The translations under genes were made by a program, and so were the position numbers. The notes beneath the pieces were generated by a model, which worked only from the letters and a program-made list of their open reading frames with translations, made no database searches and was not told the origin of the DNA. This document shows, in pieces, positions 1 to 10,797 of a DNA stretch of 64,000 nt; the stretch's first letter is position 1, and the number at the start of each line of letters is the position of its first letter. The DNA lies in contig CAWGUD010000035.1 in assembly GCA_963825685.1 (NCBI GenBank), positions 1 through 64,000 of the forward strand, given 5' to 3'. This DNA is from JAOUEA01 sp963825685 (GTDB taxonomy: Bacteria; Actinomycetota; UBA4738; HRBIN12).

Positions 1-1226
1 GTGCCACCGGATCTGCGGTCGAGTCGGGAGGCGGATCCAGCGGCATCATGACCATGCCGGTGCGGGGCTTCGGCCAGAAGTAGGTCGATTTCTGTGGCAG
101 TCGCTCACCTCGTTCCACCACGGCGCGGATGCGACCCGGCGTGGTGGGTGGCAGCAGGTACACGGCCACGGCATCGCCGCGGCGCAGGGCCGCGTCTGCC
201 TCGTGCGCGTCGGGCACGTACCGCAGGGACCCGGCCGGATCGAGCCCCCCGAGCACCTCCCTGTGCAGGGCACCCACGGTCGGGGGAGGGCCGTCGAGGT
301 GCCGCAGGTGGTACGTGACGGCGCCGGCCGTATCCATCGTGCCGACGCCGATCGTGCTCGTGTCGTCGTCGAGTGAATCCGAGGGTGGCCTCGAGCCCGG
401 GCGTCGGGTCGCCCACGGCGTCGGGTGGTGCGCCTGCCAGCAGCTCCCGATGGAACGGCAGCACGGGCAGATGTTCGGCGGCGGCGTCGACGACGAGCGT
501 CAGCACGGCGTCCCACGGACCGCCGCCGTCCAGGGAGCGTCGCTCGTCGCGGTAGTGCAGGGCGGTCGTGTACCGATGGTGCCCGTCGGCGATCAACAGA
601 TGCTCCGCGGACAGGTGGGTGAGGTCGACCGCGTCCCCCGGTACCGGCCACATGCGGTGGCGCACGCCCTGCTCGTCGGTCATCTCCCACGGCGGCTCCG
701 TCGCCCCGGCCCCGCGCACCACGGCGTCGAGCCGGCCGTCGGGTCCGTCGATCGTGCCGTACACGGGCGAGAGATGGGTCCGGGTGGCCCGGAGCAGCGC
801 GAGGCGGTCCTGGACCGGGCCCTGCGAGACGTGCTCGTGCGGCAGCACGGTGCCGCCCCAGTCCTCGAGGACCATCGCACAGATCAGTCCGCGGATCGTG
901 CGGCCCGCGAGCGCGGCGTGAGGCGCGTCGGCCGGGGTGGTCATCTCGTACGCGTAGTAGCAGGGCTCCTGCGCACGACGGAGCGCCCCGCGACGCTCCC
1001 AGTCGGTCAGCAGGTTCGCCGCTCGCGAGTAGCGGCTCCCGGGATCGGCCGGATCGTCGGATCCTTCCGCCAGGTCGAGGTGGACCACGCTGAACGGACT
1101 GGCGCGCAGGTACTCGAGGCGCCGACGGTCGCTGATAACGTCGTACGGCGGCGCGGTGACATGGGCGAGGGGACCGGCCACGTCGGCGTCGAAGACGAGT
1201 CCGAGGAACGGCGAGAGGCGAGGCAC
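1..1226 (-). CDS. DUF1015 family protein, 3' end beyond window, one frame break
   Basis: Conserved protein of unknown biochemical function in the DUF1015 family. Residues 1-280 are continuous from GTG at 1226 and include APPYDVIS near residue 27 and the family signature LLIADGHHRYTTALHY. The frame breaks near 378. In the next frame the protein resumes with GVGTMDTAGAV and reaches the conserved C-terminal YFWPKPRTGMVMMPLDP, which is still open at base 1, so the stop lies outside the window. A TATACA hexamer lies 6 bases before the GTG at 1226, favouring it over the GTG at 1230. The gene is divergent from the HAD gene. The break is probably a sequencing error because both halves match the family. 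Confidence 0.85.
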
Positions 1227-1232
1227 GCACCT

Positions 1233-1238
1233 TGTATA
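1233..1238 (-). promoter_or_regulatory. -10 hexamer of the DUF1015 gene, leaderless type
   Basis: TATACA on the minus strand lies 6 bases before the GTG at 1226, so transcription would begin at or next to the start codon. I see no convincing -35 box. Confidence 0.4.
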
Positions 1239-1285
1239 GCAGTCAGGCCCGGACGGACGGCGCCTCGTGGCACGGACCCCGAGCG

Positions 1286-2065
1286 ATGATCGCCGACGGG
1301 TACGAGGCGTTCCTGTTCGACCTCGACGGCGTGCTCTACCGAGGGGCCGATCCCGTGCCGGGCGCGGCCGAGGCGCTCGCCCGCCTGAGATCGCTCGGCA
1401 AGGGCATCGCGTTCGTGACGAACAACTCCGGCCGCACCCCCCAGCGGGTGGCCGAGCGGCTGCGTGCGGTGGGGGTCGACGCCGACGCCGGCGAGGTCGA
1501 GACGTCGGCCCTCACGACGGCCGCCGTGCTCGCCGACCGCGGGGTCCGCAGCGCGTTCGTGGTGGGCGAGGCCGGGGTCGTCGCCGCGTTGTCGGAGGCC
1601 GGGATCGAGGTGGCCGAGGGCGAGCCGGACGCGGTCGACGCCGTGGTGGTCGGGTGGGACCGGGGCGCCGACTACACGAAGCTGCGTGTGGCGGCCGTCC
1701 TCGTCCAGCGTGGCGCCAGCCTCGTGGCGACGAACCCCGACGCCTCCTTCCCGGCGGCCGACGGTACGAAGTGGCCCGGTGCCGGGGCCCTGCTCGCCGC
1801 GATCGAGACCACGACCGGCGTGCGGGGGGAGGTGATCGGCAAGCCGTACCCGCCGCTGCTGAAGGCCGCCCACGCACGCGCGGGCGGGGGACGGCCGCTG
1901 CTGGTCGGCGACCGTCTCGACACCGACATCGCCGGGGCGGTCGGCATGGGCTGGGATTCTCTCCTCGTGCTCACGGGCATCAGCGACGCACGCGACCTCG
2001 AGGGGTCGCAGGTGCGCCCGACGTACGTCGCCGACGACCTGCGGGGCCTGTTCGTCGACCCGTGA
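1286..2065 (+). CDS. HAD-superfamily phosphatase, NagD/PGP-like
   Basis: Predicted cytoplasmic sugar- or nucleotide-phosphate phosphatase of the HAD IIA (NagD-like) class, 259 aa. Motif I is DLDGV at residues 12-16 with the nucleophile Asp12. Motif II is VTNNSGR near residue 44, motif III lysine is in GKPYPPLL, and motif IV is VGDRLDTDI near residue 209. The ATG at 1286 is chosen because homology begins immediately after it; a longer reading from 1232 adds unconserved residues. Its position before a small protein, tlyA, nadK and recN matches Rv1692 of M. tuberculosis. The substrate cannot be read from sequence. Confidence 0.88.
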   Translation: MIADGYEAFLFDLDGVLYRGADPVPGAAEALARLRSLGKGIAFVTNNSGRTPQRVAERLRAVGVDADAGEVETSALTTAAVLADRGVRSAFVVGEAGVVAALSEAGIEVAEGEPDAVDAVVVGWDRGADYTKLRVAAVLVQRGASLVATNPDASFPAADGTKWPGAGALLAAIETTTGVRGEVIGKPYPPLLKAAHARAGGGRPLLVGDRLDTDIAGAVGMGWDSLLVLTGISDARDLEGSQVRPTYVADDLRGLFVDP

Positions 2066-2151
2066 GGTTCGGCGCGGTCGGGCGCGGCCGGCCGGTGGCA
2101 GGCCCGAGGGTATGCTGGCGAGCACAACGACGACCGCGAAAGGACCTCCCG

Positions 2152-2572
2152 ATGATCATCGATGACCTCCGCAGGACCGTGGAAGGATTGCTCGGCACGC
2201 TGACCCCGACGAAGGCGCAGCAGCTCGCCAAGGACATGCTGGAACCCGGCGCCGCGAAGGAACAGGTCGCCAAGGCCACCGCCGACCTCCTGGAGTGGTC
2301 GCAGGGGAATCGGGAGCGCATCTCGGGGTTCATGCAGCGAGAGATCTCCGAGCAGCTGAAGTCGGTCGGGGGCGTGGCGTCGCAGGCGGAGCTCGATGCC
2401 CTCAAGAAGCGGGTGCGCGACCTCGAGCGCGCCGCGGGCATGACCGCCTCGGGCGAAGAAGAAGACGACCGCGAAGTCGACCTCGACGCGCACGCGCAGC
2501 ACCAGGAAGAGCTCGACCTCGAAGCCGGTCGCATCTGCCGCGACGACCGCGCCGCCGGCATCCGACGCCTGA
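2152..2572 (+). CDS. phasin-like coiled-coil protein with Lys/Thr/Ser-rich basic tail, one frame break
   Basis: Small conserved protein of unknown function at the position of Rv1693, between the HAD phosphatase and tlyA. Residues 1-100 form a helical, coiled-coil-prone region (KDMLEPGAAKEQVAKATADL, then ELDALKKRVRDLERAAGM), reminiscent of phasin-like or granule-associated proteins. Without a frame change it continues as an acidic stretch to a stop at 2592. Changing frame near 2450 gives a basic tail beginning KKKTTAKSTSTRTRSTRKSS, then Ala/Thr/Pro-rich to a stop at 2572. This tail composition is typical of such proteins, so I prefer it. AAAGGA precedes the ATG. A TATGCT hexamer at 2111 may be its -10. 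Confidence 0.6.
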
Positions 2573-2588
2573 TCCGGACGCGACGACG

Positions 2589-3385
2589 GTGACCCGACGT
2601 CGCCTCGACACGGAGCTGGTCCGCCGTGGCATGGTGGCCTCGCGGGCCGAGGCGCAGGAGGCCGTGCGGGCGGGTCTCGTGCTGGTCGCCGGGACCAGGG
2701 CGACCAAGACATCGACCCTCGTGGCCGACGATGCGCCGGTCGAGCTGGCACGGCCCGGCCCGTCGCTACGTCTCGCGCGGAGGCGACAAGCTCGAAGCCG
2801 CGCTCGCACGATTCCGCATCGATCCGACGGGCCTCGACTGCCTCGACGCCGGCGCATCGACGGGAGGGTTCACCGACTGCCTGCTCCGGGCCGGCGCCCG
2901 CCACGTGGTCGCGGTCGACGTGGGCTACGGACAGCTCGATTGGCGGCTGCGCGAGGACGACCGCGTCACGGTGCTCGAGCGGACGAACGCGCGCGAGCTG
3001 ACGGACGACGCGGTGCCCTACCGCCCGCAGCTCGTGGTGGCCGATCTCTCGTTCATCTCCCTGCGATCGGTCATGCCGGCCTTGGGCTCGGTCGCCGCCG
3101 ACGACGCCGGGGGCGTCTTCCTCGTCAAGCCGCAGTTCGAGGCCGGCCCGGCCGACGTGGGCAGCGGCGGCGTGGTCCGCGACCCCGAGGTGTGGGCGAG
3201 GGTGCTGTCGGAGGTGATCGCGGCGGCGGCGGACGCCGGGTTCGCGCCGCAGGGGATGATGGCGTCACCGGTCCGAGGCCCCGCGGGCAACGTGGAGTTC
3301 CTCCTCTCGGCCCGGCGCGGCGACGGCGGCGGCCTCGATCGACGTGCAGGATGCCGTCGCCGAGGGACGAGAGGTGGCGGCATGA
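2589..3385 (+). CDS. tlyA: TlyA: 16S/23S rRNA (cytidine-2'-O)-methyltransferase, two frame breaks
   Basis: TlyA family rRNA 2'-O-methyltransferase (C1409 of 16S and C1920 of 23S rRNA in mycobacteria). The N-terminal S4 RNA-binding domain begins TRRRLDTELVRRGMVAS from a GTG. The frame breaks near 2758, then RYVSRGGDKLEAAL opens the FtsJ-like fold, with the SAM loop LDAGASTGGFTDCLL and later LVVADLSFISLR. A second break near 3330 restores the natural end ASIDVQDAVAEGREVAA, whose TGA overlaps the nadK ATG by ATGA. All segments are homologous in order, so sequencing errors are more likely than a pseudogene. It sits in a HAD-phasin-tlyA-nadK-recN operon as in M. tuberculosis. Confidence 0.85.
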
Positions 3386-4257
3386 GCCGGGTCGGGGTCG
3401 TGATGCACCCGAAGCGGCAGGCCGCGATCGAGGCGGCACGGGAGCTGCGCGAGGCGATCGAACGCGAGGGCGGCACGACCGTGCTGCTCTCCGATGACGG
3501 AGACTCGCCCGAGGTCGGCGAGGCGCTCGACCTGGTGGTGAGCGTCGGGGGCGATGGGACGTTCCTGCGAGCGGCGTACGCGGCCTCGCACATCGGGTGC
3601 CCGGTGCTGGGGGTCAAGGTGGGGCGCATGGGGTTCCTCACCGAGGTCGAGCCCGCGGACGCCCTGCCGCTCGTGCGTGCGGTGCTGGACGGCCGAGCCA
3701 AGGTGGAGGAGCGGCTCGCAGTCACCGTCGAGCCCGTCTCGGGCGCGGACTTCCCCTCGCAGTGGGGCCTGAACGAGGTCATGGTCGAGAAGCACGCACG
3801 ACATCGCCTGGTGCGTCTCGCCGTGCAGGTCGACGGCGTCTACGTGACGACGTTCTCGGCCGACGGGGTGATCGTGGCCACCCCGACGGGTTCCACGGCG
3901 TACTCGTTCTCGGCGCGGGGACCCATCGTGAGCCCGGGCGTGGATTCCCTCGTGCTCACGCCGATCGCTGCCCACATGGTGTTCGACCGGTCGTTCGTGC
4001 TGAACGCCGCGAGCCATGTGCAGCTCGAGGTGATGGGCGATGAGAGCGGGGTGCTCTCTGCCGACGGGCGTCGGAGCATCGAGCTGCCGGTGGGCTCGAT
4101 CGTGCGGATCCGCGCGTCCGGTCGTGCCGCCCGCCTCGTGCGTCGCGACGACGCGCCGGAGTTCCTCTCCCTCGTTCGCGAGAAGTTCGGGCTGCCGGGG
4201 GCGGAAGGCGAGCGCCCCGGCGACCCCGACGCCGACGATGTCGGCGCGGGGCCGTAG
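3382..4257 (+). CDS. nadK: NAD kinase
   Basis: Phosphorylates NAD+ to NADP+ using ATP or polyphosphate; cytoplasmic; 291 aa, normal for the family. The signature GGDGT is at residues 56-60, with FLRAA after it. The NE motif (LNEVMVEK) is near residue 132. The glycine-rich substrate region is DGVIVATPTGSTAYSFSARG, followed by LTPIAAHM. The start overlaps the tlyA stop (ATGA), indicating translational coupling, and recN begins nine bases after its stop. The order tlyA-nadK-recN is conserved in Actinobacteria. The acidic C-terminal tail is not conserved. Confidence 0.95.
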   Translation: MSRVGVVMHPKRQAAIEAARELREAIEREGGTTVLLSDDGDSPEVGEALDLVVSVGGDGTFLRAAYAASHIGCPVLGVKVGRMGFLTEVEPADALPLVRAVLDGRAKVEERLAVTVEPVSGADFPSQWGLNEVMVEKHARHRLVRLAVQVDGVYVTTFSADGVIVATPTGSTAYSFSARGPIVSPGVDSLVLTPIAAHMVFDRSFVLNAASHVQLEVMGDESGVLSADGRRSIELPVGSIVRIRASGRAARLVRRDDAPEFLSLVREKFGLPGAEGERPGDPDADDVGAGP

Positions 4258-4266
4258 GATGCGCCC

Positions 4267-5936
4267 GTGCTGCGCGAGCTCCACATCTCGGGGCTGGGGG
4301 TCATCGACGACCTCGACCTGCCGCTGCACCCCGGCCTGAACGTCTTGACCGGGGAGACCGGGGCCGGCAAGACGATGATCACGGTCGGCCTCGCCCTCGC
4401 GCTCGGCGCGCGCTCGTCGGCCTCGCTCGTGCGCGACGGCGCCCCCGCCGCGCGGGTTCAGGCGTTGTTCGACGTGAGCGAGGCCTGCAGGCGACGCGAA
4501 GTCCTCGCTCGATGCCTGGGCCGAGGAGGGCGACGTCCTGCTCGCACGGTCCGTGCCGGCCGACGGCAAGGGGTCCTCGCGGATCGGCGGTCAGATCGCG
4601 ACCGCATCGGCGCTGTCGGCGCTCGGCGCCGCGCTCGTCGAGGTGCACGGCCAGCACCAGTCCCAGCGGCTCCTCGAGCCGGCGGTGCAGACCGCGTTCC
4701 TGGATCGGTTCGCGGGAGATGAGCACCTCGTCGCGGTCGCCACGTATCGGGAGGCCTTCGAGGCGCTGCGGTCGGCCACGACCGCTCTCGAACGTCTCCG
4801 GGTGGCGGCGCGTGACCGTGAGCGTGAGCTCGACCTCCTCGCGTATCAGGTCCGCGAGATCGAGGCGGTGTCGCCCCAGGTCGACGAGTCCGAGCGTCTG
4901 GGCGCCGAGGAGGCGCGGCTCGGTCACGTCGAGCGCCTGCTCGAGGTCGGGGGAGCGGCCGAGGCGGCGCTCGGCGGCGACGACGGGGCGGCCGACGAGC
5001 TCCGCATCGCCGCGCGTGCTCTCGACGAGGCCGGGGCGCTCGACACGGAAGCCAGCGAGCTCGCGGCGAGGGGCGCAGCCCTGGCGATCGAGGTCGCGGA
5101 GCTGGCCCGCGACGTGCGGTCGTATCGGGAGTCACTCGCGCCCGACCCTGCGCGGCTGCAGCAGGTGCGTGAACGGGTTGCCGCGTTGAAAGCGCTGCAG
5201 CGCAAGTACGGTGAGACCGACGCCGACGTGCTGGCGTTCATGGACGAGGCGTCGGGACGACTGGCGGAGCTCGCGGGCGCCGACGAGAGGCTCGCGGAGC
5301 TCGATCGCGAGGTGCGCGATCTCGCCGAGCGCGGTGCAGGCGCGTGCCGCGGTCGTGACGTCGGGACGTGCCGGTGCGGCACGACGGCTGTCGGAGGCGA
5401 TCCGGCGCGAGCTCGAGGAGCTGGGCATGCCGGGCGCGATCGTGCAGGTGGCCCTCGAGCCGCTCGCGGCCCCCGGGCCGGCAGGGGCCGAGCGCGTCGA
5501 GCTGCTGTTCGCCGGCGGCCCCGAGGTGTCGCCGATGCCGCTGGCCAAGGGCGCCTCGGGTGGCGAGCTCTCGCGCACGATGCTCGCGTGCCGCAGCGTG
5601 CTGGCCGACATCGACGACGTGCCGACGCTCGTCTTCGACGAGGTCGACGCCGGCATCGGCGGCAGGGCGGGCCTCGCCGTCGGTCGGCGCCTCGCGCGAC
5701 TCGCGCGGGACCGACAGGTGCTCGTCGTGACGCACCTGCCGCAGATCGCCTGCTTCGCCGATCGTCACGTGCGGGTGACCAAGGAGCTCGGAACCGCGGC
5801 GGTCGAGGTGCTCGACGACGGCGAACGCGTGCGTGAGCTGTCGAGGATGCTCGCCGGTCTCGACGACAGCTCCAGCGCGGTCTCCCACGCCGAAGAACTG
5901 CTGTCCGAAGCCGAGAAGATGAAGGCGACCGCCTAG
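4267..5936 (+). CDS. recN: RecN, DNA double-strand-break repair SMC-like ATPase, two frame breaks
   Basis: SMC-family ATPase that helps tether broken DNA ends during RecA-dependent repair. Starting at GTG 4267 the N-terminus is LRELHISGLGVIDDLDL, with Walker A GETGAGKT at residues 29-36. The frame breaks near 4485, then AWAEEGDVLLARSV and the Q-loop region LVEVHGQHQSQRLLEP follow. A long coiled coil comes next (many Glu/Ala/Leu/Arg). A second break near 5335 leads to the ABC signature KGASGGELSRTMLA, Walker B TLVFDEVDAGIGG and the H-loop VVTHLPQIA. All conserved parts are present and in order, so sequence error is the likely cause of both breaks. It follows nadK as Rv1696 does. Confidence 0.88.
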
Positions 5937-5997
5937 CCCGGTGCGACCCGTCGCGATGTTTCCGCTCGAAGTGGCTCGGAGCGTCGGAACCCTCTGC

Positions 5998-6003
5998 TAG
6001 AGT
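5998..6003 (+). promoter_or_regulatory. -10 hexamer of pyrG, leaderless type
   Basis: TAGAGT lies 8 bases before the GTG start of pyrG in the only sizeable gap after recN. There is no recognisable Shine-Dalgarno sequence, fitting a leaderless transcript. Confidence 0.45.
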
Positions 6004-6011
6004 CGGGTCCC

Positions 6012-7655
<1,644 letters not shown>

Positions 7656-7663
7656 AGCGCGCG

Positions 7664-8200
7664 GTGCCCGAGCCGCTCACCGCACGGACCGCGTTCCAGG
7701 GAGCGTTCGTGAGGGTCGACGTCGAGGAGTGGCCCGAGGTGGGTCCGTGGGAGGTCGTGCGCCGTCACGACGCGACCGCCGTGCTGCCGCTGACCCCCGA
7801 CGATCGCGTGGTGCTCGTGCGGCAGTTCCGGCCCGCGGTCCGCCAGTCGATGACCGAGGTTCCGGCCGGCATCCTCGACGTCGACGGAGAGGACGCCTTG
7901 AGCGCCGCCGCGCGGGAGCTCCACGAGGAGACCGGCTACCGTCACACGGCGATCGAGTTCCTCGGCGGCATCTACCCGACGGTCGGGTCGAGCGACGAGT
8001 ACGTGCACCTGTTCTGGGCGCGCACCGAGGCCGAGCCATCGGGGCCGGTCGAGCCGGGGATCGAGCTGCGGCTCGAACCCTTCCAGCGCATGGTCGACGC
8101 CGCCCGGTCGGGCCGTGTCCGCGACGCCAAGACCGCCGTGGCGCTGTTGATGGCGGCCGGGCGCCCGCCCCTGGCCCCGGGCGAGACGGCGCCGTCCTGA
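7664..8200 (+). CDS. Nudix hydrolase, ADP-ribose pyrophosphatase-like
   Basis: Predicted to hydrolyse ADP-ribose or a related nucleoside diphosphate sugar to AMP plus a sugar phosphate; 178 aa from GTG at 7664. The Nudix box runs from PAGILDVDGED to RELHEETGY, with the extra residue between Gly and Glu that also occurs in Rv1700. MTEVPAGILD and the later GGIYPTVGSSDEYVHLFWA are typical of the ADPRase subgroup (P-G-x-S-DE). It directly follows pyrG, as Rv1700 follows Rv1699. Substrate is inferred from family and position only. Confidence 0.88.
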   Translation: MPEPLTARTAFQGAFVRVDVEEWPEVGPWEVVRRHDATAVLPLTPDDRVVLVRQFRPAVRQSMTEVPAGILDVDGEDALSAAARELHEETGYRHTAIEFLGGIYPTVGSSDEYVHLFWARTEAEPSGPVEPGIELRLEPFQRMVDAARSGRVRDAKTAVALLMAAGRPPLAPGETAPS

Positions 8201-8300
8201 GCCTGGTTCAGTACGCTTGCGTCGGAACGGACGCCGGCGGATGTCTGGGCGGGCGCCAGGCGGGCTGAGCAGGCGGGCTGAGGACGAGGAGGCACCTCGC

Positions 8301-9428
8301 GTGCACGTCGGGATCCCGAGAGAGGTCAAGGACAGCGAGTACCGCGTGGCGGCGACGCCCGAGGGGGTTCGCGAGCTCGTGCGGGCCGGGCACCGCGTCG
8401 TGGTCGAGGCGTCCGCCGGCGTGGGGTCCGCGATCGCGGACGAGCACTTCGAGCTCGCGGGCGCCGAGATCGTGGCGGACGCCGACGCGGTGTTCGCCGA
8501 GGCCGAGCTGATCGTGAAGGTGAAGGAGCCGCGGCCCGAGGAGTACGAGCGCTTCCGCCCCGGGCAGGTGCTGTTCACCTACCTGCACCTGGCGGCCGAC
8601 GAACGGTTGACGAGGTTCCTCGCCGAGCGGAACGTGACCTCGGTGGCCTACGAGACGGTCCAGACCGACGACGGCAGGCTGCCGTTGCTCGCGCCGATGT
8701 CGGAGATCGCGGGTCGCATGGCACCTCAGGAGGGTGCGGCCTTCCTCGAGCGGCCTCGGGGCGGGCGTGGCGTGCTGATGGGGGGCGCCTCGGGCGTCGC
8801 GCCCGCCACGGTGGTCGTGCTCGGTGCGGGCATGGCGGGGGCGAACGCCGCGCAGATCGCCGCAGGCATGGAGGCTGACGTCACCGTCGTGGATCGCAAC
8901 GTCGACCGGCTCCGCGACATCGACCGTGTCTGGCACGGGCGCATCCAGACCGTGATGAGCTCCGCCCTCGCCGTCGAGCGACTCGTGGTCGGCGCCGACA
9001 TGGTCATCGGTGCGGTGCTCGTTCCCGGGGCGAGGGCGCCTCATCTCGTCAGCGCCGAGACGGTGTCGGCGATGCACCCAGGGTCGGTGCTGGTCGACAT
9101 CTCGATCGATCAAGGCGGGTGCTTCGAGACCTCGCACGTCACGACGCACTCCGATCCGACGTTCGTCGTCGACGAGGTCGTGCACTACTGCGTCGGGAAC
9201 ATGCCGGGGGCCGTACCGCGGACGTCGACGTACGCGCTCACGAACGTCACGCTGCCCTACGTCACCGCGATCGCGGACCACGGGATCGACGAGGCGGTGC
9301 GGGCGGACCCGGCCCTCGCCCTCGGGGTGAACGTCGTCGCGGGAACGATCACGAACGAAGCGGTCGCGGCCGCCCACGGCCTCGACGCGGCGCCGATCGC
9401 GCGGCTCATCGGCGGCGGGGCAGGCTAG
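8301..9428 (+). CDS. ald: alanine dehydrogenase
   Basis: NAD-dependent reversible oxidative deamination of L-alanine to pyruvate and ammonia; 375 aa, like characterised enzymes. The N-terminus HVGIPREVKDSEYRVAATPE is diagnostic; Arg in YRVAATP and Lys in VKVKEPRPEEY correspond to substrate-binding residues, and LHLAAD carries the catalytic His region. The NAD-binding Rossmann motif is VVLGAGMAGANAA. IDQGGCFETS and HYCVGNMPGAVPRTST are further family blocks. GTG at 8301 is the first start compatible with homology. It sits between the Nudix gene and xerD, a place where M. tuberculosis has no ald, so its operon context is lineage-specific. Confidence 0.95.
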   Translation: MHVGIPREVKDSEYRVAATPEGVRELVRAGHRVVVEASAGVGSAIADEHFELAGAEIVADADAVFAEAELIVKVKEPRPEEYERFRPGQVLFTYLHLAADERLTRFLAERNVTSVAYETVQTDDGRLPLLAPMSEIAGRMAPQEGAAFLERPRGGRGVLMGGASGVAPATVVVLGAGMAGANAAQIAAGMEADVTVVDRNVDRLRDIDRVWHGRIQTVMSSALAVERLVVGADMVIGAVLVPGARAPHLVSAETVSAMHPGSVLVDISIDQGGCFETSHVTTHSDPTFVVDEVVHYCVGNMPGAVPRTSTYALTNVTLPYVTAIADHGIDEAVRADPALALGVNVVAGTITNEAVAAAHGLDAAPIARLIGGGAG

Positions 9429-9457
9429 GGGATCCCGGTGGTGGGCCGGGGAGGGCC

Positions 9458-10451
9458 ATGACCACGTCGATCGAGACCGAGGTCGTCCGCTACCTCGATC
9501 ATCTGACGGTGGAGCGGGGCCTCTCGGAGCACACGATCGCCGCGTACCGTCGCGACCTCGCTCGATACGCGAGCTTCCTCGCTTCGCGAGACGTGGTCGA
9601 CCCGGCCGAGGTCGACGAGGCCGTCGTGCGGTCCTTCCTCGCATCGATCAGCGCGAGCACGCACGGCGACGACGAACGGCCGTACCGGGCGACGTCGGTG
9701 GCCCGCACCCTGTCGTCGGTGCGATCGTTCCACCGGTTCCTGGTGCGGGAGGGGGTGGTCGATCGAGATCCGGCGGTGGGGGTCGCCCAGCCGAAGCTGC
9801 CTCGTTCGTTGCCGCACCCGCTCACCGTGGACGAGATCCGGCGGCTCCTGGCAGCGCCCGATCCGGCGACCCCGGCAGGGCGGCGTGACCGTGCGATCCT
9901 GGAGCTCCTCTACGGCTCGGGTCTGCGCGTCTCCGAGCTCACGGGGCTCGACGTCGACGACGTGGACCTCGAGGAGGGCTCCGTGCGGGTGCTCGGCAAG
10001 GGGGGGAAGGAACGGGAGGTTCCCGGTCGGGCGGTACGGCCGGGAGGCCGTGGGGGCGTATCTCACGACGGCTCGCCCGGCGTTCGTGTCCGGCCGGGCG
10101 AGAGGGGCGCTGTTCCTGAACCAGCGAGGTGGGCGTCTGTCACGTCAGAGCTGTGACCGCATGGTACGAGCGGCCGCGCGGGCGGCCGGCATCGACCGGC
10201 ACGTCTCGTTGCACACCCTGCGGCACTCGTTCGCGACGCACCTGCTCGAGGGCGGGGCCGACGTGCGGGTCGTGCAGGAGCTGCTGGGGCATGCGAGCGT
10301 GGCGACGACCCAGATCTACACGCTGGTCACCCGAGAGCACCTGCGTGAGGTCTACTACACGTCCCACCCTCGAGCGCGGCGACCGCCCGCCACGGCGGGC
10401 ACACGCTCGAGCGACGCGATCGCTCACGGTCAGGAGGCACACGATGGATGA
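9458..10451 (+). CDS. xerD: tyrosine recombinase XerD, one frame break
   Basis: Site-specific tyrosine recombinase that resolves chromosome dimers, acting at dif with XerC and FtsK. The N-terminal SAM-like core-binding domain begins VVRYLDHLTVERGLSEHT. The catalytic domain has GLRVSELTGLDVDD (Arg I), LHTLRHSFATHLLEGGADVR (His-Arg), LLGHASVATTQIYT (nucleophile Tyr) and the C-terminal REHLREVYY. The frame breaks near 10025 in a C/G-rich run just after GGKEREVP; every catalytic residue survives in one frame or the other, so this is probably a sequence error. The last 8 bases overlap the following DksA-like gene. Position matches Rv1701. Confidence 0.9.
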
Positions 10452-10797
10452 GTCCACCGCCGCATCGCTGCGGTCGACGCTCGAGGACCAGCGCGTGCAC
10501 CTGCGCGAGGAGATCGTGGCCCTCGGCGCCGATCCGGATTCCGACGAGGTGACGTTCGTGGACGACGCCGGGTTCGCCGATCGTTCCCACAACACCGAGG
10601 AACGCTCGCACCTGATCTCGGTGGCACGAGCGCTGCGCTCGAACCTGCGCGATGTCGACCGGGCGCTCGCGAAGATGGATGCCGGCACGTACGGCCGATG
10701 CGAGCGTTGCGACCGCGAGATCGCCCCGGAGCGCCTCGAGGCGCTCCCCTGGGCGATGCTGTGCATCGACTGCAAGCAGGAAGGGATCGGCGCGTGA
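10444..10797 (+). CDS. TraR/DksA-family zinc-finger protein
   Basis: Short DksA/TraR-type protein of 117 aa. The C-terminal C4 zinc finger is seen as RCERCDREIAPERLEAL followed by CIDCKQ. An N-terminal helical region with acidic residues could enter the RNA polymerase secondary channel, the known mode of DksA. Actinobacterial members of this size (RbpA/CarD-unrelated, e.g. Rv1641-independent TraR-like proteins) are mostly uncharacterised, so regulatory targets are unknown. It overlaps xerD by 8 bases and its TGA overlaps the GTG of deoB, so the three genes look co-translated. Confidence 0.8.
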   Translation: MDESTAASLRSTLEDQRVHLREEIVALGADPDSDEVTFVDDAGFADRSHNTEERSHLISVARALRSNLRDVDRALAKMDAGTYGRCERCDREIAPERLEALPWAMLCIDCKQEGIGA

